NCBI GenBank assembly: GCA_003485905.1 | Contig: DNHK01000391.1 | Coordinates: 1 to 5,391, forward strand | Direction of reading: 5' to 3' | From: Gammaproteobacteria bacterium | GTDB taxonomy: Bacteria > Pseudomonadota > Gammaproteobacteria > Arenicellales > Arenicellaceae | Length of the DNA: 5,391 nt | In this document: positions 1 through 5,391 of the stretch, piece after piece | Numbering within the stretch: the stretch's first letter is position 1 | Layout: every line of letters starts with the position of its first letter | Notes under the pieces: generated by a model | Databases searched by the model: none | What the model was told of the DNA's origin: nothing | The model's input: the letters and a program-made list of their open reading frames with translations, nothing else | Program-made: the position numbers and the translations under genes

Positions 1-496
1 ATTCTTTTGCCAATGTGGACTTGCCTTGTCCTGACTCCCCGCAAAACACCAATACACCTTCGGATATGTCGATTGCGCTAGCATGCATTGCATAGCAGTC
101 GTTATGTGCTAGCAACAACATCAAACCCGGGCCTAATTCAAACTCATCACGAATCTCATCTGCCTGGGCAGATAACAAAGTACCCGTTTGCATGGCGTTG
201 CATTTCAAACATATACGCATAGAGCCGATATCCTCCACTTCGATCTCGATCAAACTACCAGACGTTCTCTGTGTGACTCTGTAATTTCCTGAGTACATGT
301 TTCCCGTGTCTGAATAGGTTTCAAGCCACTTGTGCTCCTCCCGAAACAATGAGCATGAATTTGATGCGCCGGGCAAAGATTCATCCCGAAAATGTGCCAA
401 TCTGATCTTCTGGCTATATGATCTCAGAATTATCCCTGCCAACTGATACGCATATTGTGCAGACTTCCGGTTTACATCTGTAACAGTAACAAGCAT
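1..496 (-). CDS. HPr-kinase-like P-loop protein of the lasso cluster (3' end cut by window edge)
   Basis: An ATG at 496-494 opens a frame that stays open to position 1, giving 165 visible residues. The ATG overlaps the cyclase stop by one base (TGATG), which suggests translational coupling. Residues 1-125 form an N-terminal region without a motif I recognise. Residues 138-141 (HASA) precede a short strand and the Walker A loop GESGQGKS at 153-160. This HASA-x10-11-G-x-SGxGKS(T) arrangement is characteristic of HprK/P-C-terminal-domain-like ATPases, which are known accessory genes in some lasso clusters. In the paeninodin and Thermobacillus systems the homologue phosphorylates the C-terminal Ser of the precursor. 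Here the precursor ends in Pro and its core has no Ser, so the substrate is unclear. The Walker B and catalytic acidic residues would lie beyond the window. I am confident of the P-loop family, less so of kinase activity. The gene is presumably co-transcribed with the precursor and cyclase. Confidence 0.8.
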   Translation of the reverse strand, partial: MLVTVTDVNRKSAQYAYQLAGIILRSYSQKIRLAHFRDESLPGASNSCSLFREEHKWLETYSDTGNMYSGNYRVTQRTSGSLIEIEVEDIGSMRICLKCNAMQTGTLLSAQADEIRDEFELGPGLMLLLAHNDCYAMHASAIDISEGVLVFCGESGQGKSTLAKE

Positions 497-2164
497 CACT
501 CTAAAACCAAGGTATATCCCTTACTAGCCCAACCGTCGCGCCACAATTCCAAGCCCAGGCACATGGTTATCAGCACACCATCGACACCGTCAAAGCGACG
601 ATGACTAGCTCTGATTAGCCATTTTTCACTGACAAATTCTGACCACCAACGATCCTCTCGAAACAAATACTCAAGTACATTCTCTCTATTCTTAAGCCAA
701 CCCGCCTGAGCGTAATCCCCTAAAAGTCCAACTCTCGGTCGCACCAAGGTTTCATTAGGAACTATACCTTTGAGAGCTTGTCGGGCGATCCATTTACTGC
801 ATTTACCTTTGTTTAAAAAAAAATGCTGGTGTTCGTAACGCTAGGCTAATTAACTCTTTGTCAGCTAATGGATGTACCCGCTGGACCCCAAACATTTCAG
901 AGTATTGAGCCTCTGCTGATATTTCGTCCATTTTGGTACTACCAATCAACATCTGCATTTGATCGCGCCTACCGTGATTGTAGCCTCCATAATTTTTATC
1001 AGGTAATTCATCACAAATGGACTCGGTTGCCCAATCTTGAGTGGGAAGCATACGAGGATCCAACCCAGCACAGCGCCGATACAATTCTCGAAGTCTAGCG
1101 GAATGCTTCCACTGCGAAGGTGCATGCTTTAACTCATGTAAACAGCCTGAAATAACGCGCATATAGTCTCGCCGACGCAGTCTTTCATAAAGCTCACACC
1201 TTTTGGCGTAATATAAATAATCACCACAGTGTCCATTGAGAAGGGCATCAACACCGCGATCTGCTGCCCGCCGATAGACTTGATTAATTAGATTGCGGAA
1301 CGGATTAAAACTGGGTAGCGAAGGAAGAAAAGGCAAACCATCAAATCCATCGAACGGTAGTGCCCCCTCGACACTAAACAAGTGATGTTTAATACCTAAT
1401 TGTTTGCAGAGTAGGTGAATATAATCAGTCTCGTCAATATCCGGTTTCCCAGGAAATGACCAACTTATTGCGTGCATTTGTGGTTTAGAAACATTACGCG
1501 ACAAAACTCCAGCGATTGCACCGGAATCTAGACCGCCACTCAACATTAAGCCGTAACTACCCGCCCTATATCTTTCGCCCATACTGAGAAAGGCATGTTT
1601 CCACTCCTCTACAGCTGCTTTTTCATCCATAAAAACATCTGTTGTCGTCGTTGCTAACCAACGAGGGTATTCCATCTTTGTTTGGTATTCTGAACCTGTC
1701 CAGCGGACTTCAGTTCCTGCAGGAATAAGACTTATATCTAAAAAATACCCTCTTGCTGGCGGTGCAAGGTGAGTAAATAGGTAAGCCACCGCTGAACGAT
1801 CAATATTCAAAGGCTTTTTAACAGACGGCGCGCAATCTATAATATTCTCGCTCAGACTAATACCGTCCAACGATTGGCGCCAATAAAAAGCAGGTGAGTG
1901 TATTAGGCTTCGGTAGCAGATTAAAGCGCCTGAATCACGATTATAGATAAGCGCAACAAATCCATCGCCACTCTCTCTCAGGCCAGCTAAGCCGTTGTCT
2001 TGAAATCGATGAGAGACGCGTTTTGCTATATATTTTCGATCGGTATCAGCACCATGCGCAATAACCCAAAGCTTGCTGTTACCGAAATCAAATTGTCCGC
2101 TGCAAGAACCCTCTGCAGACAGATTATAGTTTGCACCAGTAAAGTGAAAAATACGCCCTGTCAC
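496..2164 (-). CDS. Lasso peptide cyclase (asparagine synthetase-like, macrolactam synthetase) with an internal frame change
   Basis: This enzyme would activate the Asp8 side chain of the precursor as an acyl-AMP and close the macrolactam with the Gly1 amine. The first reading piece spans 2164-803 (453 residues, ends TAA). The downstream piece is one frame away and ends in TGA at 498-496. Dropping one T from the nine-T run at 823-815 joins them into 555 residues, a normal cyclase length. Across the join the restored text KCSKWIARQALKGIVPNE, then RPRVG, matches the usual C-terminal asparagine-synthetase pattern (KW..R.AL.G..P.....RP..G). Residues 1-170 resemble the class II glutaminase fold but lack the catalytic Cys2 (the protein starts MTG), as expected for an ATP-only cyclase. 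The PP-loop SGGLDS is at 209-214. NGHCGDY at 310-316 aligns with the synthetase G-x-G-G-D-E loop, with Tyr in place of Glu. The start is GTG at 2164, the only credible in-frame start after the precursor stop, with AGGA ten bases upstream. It is either functional through slippage, a sequencing error, or decayed. Confidence 0.85.
815..823 (-). other. Nine-base homopolymer (T9 on coding strand) where the cyclase frame changes
   Basis: The coding strand reads GCA then nine T then AAACAAAGGTAA. In the first frame this gives Ala-Phe-Phe-Phe-Lys-Gln-Arg-stop (stop at 805-803). Losing one T gives Ala-Phe-Phe-Leu-Asn-Lys-Gly-Lys and opens the next 108 codons of well-conserved cyclase C-terminus. The required change is minus one base in the transcript, equivalent to a +1 ribosomal shift. 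Runs of nine or more A/T are known sites of RNA-polymerase slippage and also of sequencing and assembly error; the sequence alone cannot separate these. Confidence 0.75.
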
Positions 2165-2209
2165 CCCAAGCGAATCCTGTACTCGAAATTCGCAATGATC
2201 CCTTACCGA

Positions 2210-2392
2210 TTACGGTCGTTCCACACCGGGATTGCCTGTATCGAGAGTCCCTAACGTGCCGCCCATAGTGACATCACGCACATCGCCATACTTCGCCAAT
2301 TTTGGAGCGACGTACTGCCTCAGTTCCGTGCCGTCTGGAACATCTACCTGTGTTTCGAACGATGTTTCAATAACATTTAATTCTTTGGTCAT
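2210..2392 (-). CDS. Lasso peptide precursor (60 residues, core GGTLGTLDTGNPGVERP)
   Basis: The gene encodes a ribosomal precursor with a 43-residue leader and a 17-residue core. The leader carries the lasso recognition signature: Tyr27, Pro30, Leu32, Gly36 and Thr42 in the spacing Y-x2-P-x-L-x3-G-x5-T. The first part is bound by the RRE (B1) domain in this family, and Thr42 sits at the conserved penultimate leader position. Cleavage after Met43 would expose Gly44 as core Gly1. The only acidic residue at core position 7-9 is Asp8, so an 8-residue Gly1-Asp8 ring is predicted, with the tail T9 to P17. I chose ATG at 2392; an in-frame TTG at 2401 would add three residues (MKI) but has its G-rich stretch too close to serve as a ribosome site. 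The stop TAA is 45 bases before the cyclase start. Short length, leader motif and the adjacent cyclase together make the call firm. Confidence 0.93.
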   Translation of the reverse strand: MTKELNVIETSFETQVDVPDGTELRQYVAPKLAKYGDVRDVTMGGTLGTLDTGNPGVERP

Positions 2393-2422
2393 GATCTTCA
2401 AATCCCAAAATTAAGTCCCACT

Positions 2423-2451
2423 ATTACAACACAAGCCCTAGGTTAATCCAA
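2423..2451 (-). promoter_or_regulatory. Candidate promoter for the lasso cluster
   Basis: Reading the minus strand, TTGGAT (2451-2446) lies 17 bases before TGTAAT (2428-2423). The -10 matches consensus at five of six bases and is preceded by TG one base away (extended -10), which can offset the poor -35 (three of six). Initiation would fall near 2416, leaving a leader of about 24 bases before the precursor ATG. No operator repeat is obvious. This is a match by eye only. Confidence 0.4.
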
Positions 2452-2476
2452 ATTCGACAATAAGCAAGTTATCCCT

Positions 2477-3361
2477 CTAGGCCAACGCTTTCTTCATCGT
2501 GGAACCCATTTCAGAAGGGCTGCGTGTTACATGAACGCCAGCATCTTCTAAAGCTTCAATTTTGGCTTCTGCGGTACCCGTGCCACCAGATATAATCGCA
2601 CCAGCGTGCCCCATGCGTTTCCCTGGAGGTGCCGTTACTCCGGCGATAAATGCAGCCACTGGCTTGCTCATATTATCTTTAATCCAAGCGGCACAATCTT
2701 CTTCATCACTACCACCTATCTCACCGCACATGATTACGGCTTCAGTATCCGGATCGTCATTAAACCAACGCATAACATCCAGGTGCTTGGCGCCATTCAC
2801 CGGATCGCCACCTATTCCAATACAAGATGATTGACCAAGGCCCAATACCGTTAATTGATGCACGACCTCATAGGTAAGAGTACCTGATCGGGATATCACT
2901 CCAATTGGGCCTTTTTTATGAATATAACCAGGCATGATGCCAATTTTAATTTCGTCTGGTGTAATCACTCCAGGGCAATTTGGACCGATCAACTTGGTAT
3001 TGCTGTTCAGTTTGTTCATACGGTCGCGAGTTTTAATCATATCTCGCACCGGAATGCCTTCGGTAATACAAATCACCACATCGATTTCAGCATCAACCGC
3101 CTCGTCGATCGCGGCAGCAGCAAACCTTGGAGGCACATAGATAACCGAAACATTTGCGCCGGTTTCGCTTTTGGCTTCAGCGACCGTATCAAATACTGGG
3201 ACACCTTCAACATTCTGCCCTGCCTTACCGGGTGTCACGCCCGCTACAAAACAGTCTTTGCCATATGCATAATCCAAACATTGCGTAGTGTGGAAAGTAC
3301 CAGTGTTACCAGTAATACCCTGGGTAATTACCCGCGAATCTTTATTTATTAAAATAGACAT
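2477..3361 (-). CDS. sucD: Succinyl-CoA synthetase (ADP-forming), alpha subunit SucD
   Basis: The alpha subunit binds CoA and carries the histidine that is transiently phosphorylated during interconversion of succinyl-CoA and succinate plus ATP/GTP in the TCA cycle. At 294 residues it is close to the usual family length (E. coli about 289). The N-terminal CoA-binding Rossmann region shows [10 protein letters not shown] at 15-24 and GVTPGK at 41-46. GPNCPG is at 126-131, SRSGTLTYE at 157-165, and GIGGDP at 182-187. The active-site phosphohistidine is His252 in GHAGAI. The ATG at 3361 is preceded by AGAGGAA seven bases upstream (3374-3368). It follows sucC by only 19 bases, so the two form an operon and give equimolar subunits. 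Nothing suggests truncation or transfer. The lasso precursor begins 84 bases after its stop with no visible terminator between. Confidence 0.97.
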   Translation of the reverse strand: MSILINKDSRVITQGITGNTGTFHTTQCLDYAYGKDCFVAGVTPGKAGQNVEGVPVFDTVAEAKSETGANVSVIYVPPRFAAAAIDEAVDAEIDVVICITEGIPVRDMIKTRDRMNKLNSNTKLIGPNCPGVITPDEIKIGIMPGYIHKKGPIGVISRSGTLTYEVVHQLTVLGLGQSSCIGIGGDPVNGAKHLDVMRWFNDDPDTEAVIMCGEIGGSDEEDCAAWIKDNMSKPVAAFIAGVTAPPGKRMGHAGAIISGGTGTAEAKIEALEDAGVHVTRSPSEMGSTMKKALA

Positions 3362-3380
3362 GGTTAATTCCTCTGGCCTC

Positions 3381-4544
3381 TCAAACTTTTGTCGCAGCGA
3401 CTATTTTTTCGGCCGCATCCGCCATACTTCCCGCGGTGACCAGATCAATTCCGGACGTTGCTAAAATTTCGCGCCCTCTTTCTACGTTCGTGCCTTCAAG
3501 TCGCACCACTAACGGTACAGACAAATTTACTTCTTTAGCGGCAGCGACCAAACCTTCGGCTATTACGTCACAACGCATAATCCCGCCGAAAATATTTACC
3601 AAAATGCCTTCAACTTTTGGGTTATCCAGCATTATTTTAAATGCTTCGGTAACTTGCTCGGTTTTCGCACCACCACCAACATCCAAAAAGTTGGCGGGTT
3701 CACCACCATACAACTTAATGATATCCATTGTGGCCATGGCCAAACCTGCACCATTAACCAAACAGCCAATGTTGCCGTCGAGAGATATGTAGCTTAAATC
3801 CCAATTAGAAGCTGCGATTTCTGCAGGGTCTTCCTCATCCAGGTCTCGATACTCCAGAATCTCTGGCTGCCGAAATAACGCATTTGAATCAAAATTCAAT
3901 TTAGCATCCAGTGCCAAGACTTGATCGTCACCAGTAACAATTAATGGGTTAATTTCTGCTAACGAACAATCCGTGTCCCAGAATGCCTGATACAAACCCT
4001 GTAAAAAGGAAACAGCTTGATCTAGGCCAACCTCAGGGATACCAATCTTTGCTGCTACGTCTCTTGCATCTGAGTCTTGCAGACCATCGACTGGATCAAT
4101 AGTGACTTTAAATATTTTCTCAGGTGTTTCTGAGGCAACCTGCTCGATTTCCATTCCGCCTTCCGAACTAGCCATCAAAACAACCTTCTGAGTCACACGA
4201 TCGACAACCATGCCAACATACAACTCCTCTTTAATATCGGCACCTTCTTCAATATAGAGCCGCTGCACCAACTTCCCTTCCGGGCCAGTCTGGTGGGTAA
4301 CCAAAGTCATACCCAAAATGGCATCTGCATATTCACGAACTTGCTCAATACTGGTAGCGACTTTTACACCGCCACCTTTACCTCGGCCACCCGCGTGGAT
4401 TTGGGCTTTTACGACCCAGACTTGACCGCCAAGTTGTTCAGCCGCTTTAACCGCTTCATCAACACTAAAACAAGCAACGCCGCGGGGCGTCGCTACGCCG
4501 TATTTCCTCAGGATTTCTTTACCCTGATACTCATGTACATTCAT
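3381..4544 (-). CDS. sucC: Succinyl-CoA synthetase (ADP-forming), beta subunit SucC
   Basis: The beta subunit supplies nucleotide binding and specificity and the succinate site, and pairs with SucD. It is 387 residues, against 388 in E. coli. The N-terminal ATP-grasp domain opens [12 protein letters not shown]. The nucleotide-binding stretch is [15 protein letters not shown] at 47-61, with Lys46 just before it. EINPL at 197-201 and DAKLNFD at 213-219 supply Asn199 and Asp213, the Mg2+ ligands at the same numbers as in E. coli SucC. The C-terminal ligase domain shows [15 protein letters not shown] at 260-274, FLDVGGGA at 286-293 and VNIFGGI at 316-322. The ATG at 4544 has AAGGG eight bases upstream, a modest ribosome site. 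No lpd, sucA or sucB precedes it; a DUF4159 gene lies upstream, so sucCD appears to be its own transcription unit here. Confidence 0.97.
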   Translation of the reverse strand: MNVHEYQGKEILRKYGVATPRGVACFSVDEAVKAAEQLGGQVWVVKAQIHAGGRGKGGGVKVATSIEQVREYADAILGMTLVTHQTGPEGKLVQRLYIEEGADIKEELYVGMVVDRVTQKVVLMASSEGGMEIEQVASETPEKIFKVTIDPVDGLQDSDARDVAAKIGIPEVGLDQAVSFLQGLYQAFWDTDCSLAEINPLIVTGDDQVLALDAKLNFDSNALFRQPEILEYRDLDEEDPAEIAASNWDLSYISLDGNIGCLVNGAGLAMATMDIIKLYGGEPANFLDVGGGAKTEQVTEAFKIMLDNPKVEGILVNIFGGIMRCDVIAEGLVAAAKEVNLSVPLVVRLEGTNVERGREILATSGIDLVTAGSMADAAEKIVAATKV

Positions 4545-4583
4545 AGGGAGGACCCTTGCTAATTGGCAGGAATTTTCGTCAGA

Positions 4584-4616
4584 TAGTTACGCGACTCAGT
4601 AGCTAATCGGTAACTA
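4584..4616. repeat. Inverted repeat / stem-loop in the sucC leader
   Basis: TAGTTAC at 4584-4590 is mirrored by GTAACTA at 4610-4616. Three further pairs (4592-4594 with 4607-4609) form if one G at 4591 is bulged out, giving ten base pairs and a 12-base loop. It sits 40-72 bases upstream of the sucC ATG, inside the transcribed leader if the candidate promoter is right. It could be a protein-binding palindrome or an mRNA stem. No U-run follows, so it is not a standard terminator. Confidence 0.5.
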
Positions 4617-4651
4617 CAAAGATGCGTGATTTTGGAGGCGTATCTTACCTA

Positions 4652-4663
4652 TGCCCGAAGGCA
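4652..4663 (-). repeat. Small C(UUCG)G tetraloop hairpin in the sucC leader
   Basis: The minus strand reads TGCC-TTCG-GGCA, a four-pair stem capped by a UUCG loop closed by C-G, which is an unusually stable RNA tetraloop. No U-run follows. It is short enough to arise by chance, but it lies between the DUF4159 stop and the sucC start, where a transcript boundary or leader structure would be expected. Confidence 0.3.
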
Positions 4664-4675
4664 AATTAAAGTCGG

Positions 4676-4704
4676 AATGTAGATAAATTGAGTTTAGCCG
4701 ACAA
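4676..4704 (-). promoter_or_regulatory. Candidate promoter for sucCD
   Basis: On the minus strand TTGTCG (4704-4699) and TACATT (4681-4676) are 17 bases apart, each matching the sigma-70 consensus at four of six bases. Initiation near 4669 would leave a leader of about 125 bases that contains both hairpins listed here. The match is weak, and other -10-like words (for example TAAGAT at 4648-4643) are present in the same stretch. Confidence 0.28.
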
Positions 4705-4705
4705 T

Positions 4706-4734
4706 TTTACGCACCTAGTGGGTAAGTGCGTAAA
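4706..4734 (-). repeat. Perfect 9-bp inverted repeat over the stop codon of the DUF4159 gene, possible transcript end
   Basis: TTTACGCAC at 4706-4714 is the exact reverse complement of GTGCGTAAA at 4726-4734, with an 11-base loop at 4715-4725 that holds the DUF4159 stop (TAG at 4717-4715). The minus-strand stem is followed by AAAATTG rather than a T-run, so it lacks the tail of a classical intrinsic terminator. It may still protect or define the 3' end of the upstream transcript. Confidence 0.5.
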
Positions 4735-5391
4735 CCATGTAGTTAACGCCTAAACGAAATGCATCCGTCGCTGGGCCTATTGGAGTGCCAGGAAGATCGA
4801 ACCAGTCCCAAAAATTAGCCAGATCATTATTATGTCCAGCCACCATAACTACATCGCCAGCATCGTTAAATAGTGCGTAGTACGTTGTATACCCACCAGA
4901 CACATAATCGTCCATAGCATGTAGATCATCGAGTTCGTACTGAGCTCTAAAAATGGGATGACCAATATCAAGAGCAACCCAGCTTTTATTTGGAAACGCG
5001 CGCTGTACCTGACCTTGCATATTTGCGAGCTGTTGAGGGCCATCAAAGTCATCTAGTAAAACGAACCCGCCGCGATTAACATACTCTCTAAGGTTTTCCA
5101 CCTCTTGCTCTGAGAGTTCCATTTCGCCGGGTTCGGATACATACGCAAAGGGGTAGTCGAATACATTCTCGTCACCAAGCTCAATCCACAAATACGACAT
5201 CCGGTCTATATCAATACCCGTAGCCTCCTGAATAAATTGATTCAAATTTTGATCAGAGCTTGGGTAATTATGAGCCCAACCATAGCCTCCTACCCAACCG
5301 TTATTCCCGAACTTCCAACGTGCTACGACAATTTCCGTACTTGGTGGATTATTCTGCTCGGTATTCCAACGCCCCCCTCTACCAAAACGCT
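4715..5391 (-). CDS. DUF4159 domain-containing protein (N-terminus cut by window edge)
   Basis: The frame is open from the window edge, giving 224 visible residues; a TTG at 5245 is internal, not the start, because conserved family sequence continues upstream of it. Visible residues begin RFGRGGRWNTEQNNPP, then EIVVARWKF, GGYGWAHNYPSSDQNLN, the block FDYPFAYVSEPGEMELSE (77-94), RGGFVLLDDFDGP (106-118) and GHPIF (143-147). The close is GHNNDLANFWDW (185-196) and GVNYMVYALTH (214-224). These match the DUF4159 pattern (DYPF.Y..EPG...LS..E...L..Y...GGF...DDF, HPIF, N..FYALTH). The domain is thought to adopt a glutamine-amidotransferase-like fold, and homologues are usually secreted or periplasmic and encoded near MoxR/DUF58 genes; neither the signal peptide nor those neighbours can be seen here. 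The biochemical function is unknown. It precedes sucC on the same strand, separated by 170 bases. Confidence 0.88.
   Translation of the reverse strand, partial: RFGRGGRWNTEQNNPPSTEIVVARWKFGNNGWVGGYGWAHNYPSSDQNLNQFIQEATGIDIDRMSYLWIELGDENVFDYPFAYVSEPGEMELSEQEVENLREYVNRGGFVLLDDFDGPQQLANMQGQVQRAFPNKSWVALDIGHPIFRAQYELDDLHAMDDYVSGGYTTYYALFNDAGDVVMVAGHNNDLANFWDWFDLPGTPIGPATDAFRLGVNYMVYALTH

Noticed and set aside
496..747. Separate 83-residue protein from a TTG at 747
   Set aside because: Its sequence is the conserved C-terminus of the lasso cyclase, and the same frame continues upstream to the T9 run; it is a fragment of the split cyclase, not a gene of its own.
2162..2212. Precursor and cyclase in the same frame, suggesting a stop-codon read-through fusion
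   Set aside because: They do share a frame with 15 sense codons between, but the cyclase has its own GTG with AGGA ten bases upstream, the core must end with a free C-terminus, and fusion of this kind is not known; frame sharing has a one-in-three chance.
2200..2216. Small hairpin (ACCG-TAAT-CGGT, minus strand) at the precursor stop as a terminator or attenuator
   Set aside because: The stem is four pairs with no T-run; too weak to call, although some precursor-to-cyclase attenuation is common in RiPP operons.
2393..2401. TTG at 2401 as the precursor start
   Set aside because: The ATG three codons later is a better codon with upstream purine-rich sequence at workable spacing; the G-rich stretch is immediately next to the TTG.
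2918..3352. Plus-strand ORF of 144 codons opposite sucD
   Set aside because: It is a shadow of the strongly conserved sucD frame; composition is that of an antisense translation and no family is recognisable. The other plus-strand ORFs across 868-4562 are rejected for the same reason.
4849..5052. Minus-strand 67-codon ORF inside the DUF4159 gene
   Set aside because: It overlaps the conserved DUF4159 frame in another phase and has no recognisable features.
1..5391. CRISPR arrays, tRNA or rRNA genes, insertion sequences
   Set aside because: I saw no regularly spaced direct repeats, cloverleaf-like sequence, transposase frame or terminal repeats anywhere in the window.

Overview
The window fits a proteobacterial chromosome, most likely a gammaproteobacterium. 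This rests on the protein-level look of the succinyl-CoA synthetase genes and on an asparagine-synthetase-type lasso cyclase; no taxonomic marker is present, so the placement is moderate. Every gene I accept lies on the minus strand, so transcription runs from the high-coordinate end toward position 1.

In transcription order: (1) 5391-4715 is the C-terminal part of a DUF4159 protein, cut by the window edge. (2) 4714-4545 is a 170-base leader or intergenic stretch with a candidate promoter and several inverted repeats. (3) 4544-3381 is sucC and 3361-2477 is sucD, both intact; they encode the two subunits of TCA-cycle succinyl-CoA synthetase. (4) 2476-2393 is a short gap with a plausible extended -10 promoter and no visible terminator. 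(5) 2392-2210 encodes a 60-residue lasso-peptide precursor. (6) 2164-496 encodes the lasso cyclase, an asparagine-synthetase homologue, split by a one-base frame change at a run of nine T (coding strand). (7) 496-1 is the start of an HPr-kinase-like P-loop protein, cut by the window edge just after its Walker A motif.

Items 5-7 form a lasso-peptide (RiPP) biosynthetic cluster in the order precursor, cyclase, kinase-like. The precursor carries the leader signature Y-x2-P-x-L-x3-G-x5-T. The predicted core is GGTLGTLDTGNPGVERP, with an isopeptide bond between Gly1 and Asp8. The RRE/leader-peptidase (B) genes and any exporter are not in the window and would be expected below position 1.

Points deserving attention are the core peptide (no aromatic, no Ser, C-terminal Pro), a kinase homologue in a cluster whose core lacks the C-terminal Ser known to be phosphorylated in paeninodin-type systems, the homopolymer frame change inside the cyclase, and the cluster's position directly behind a core TCA operon.
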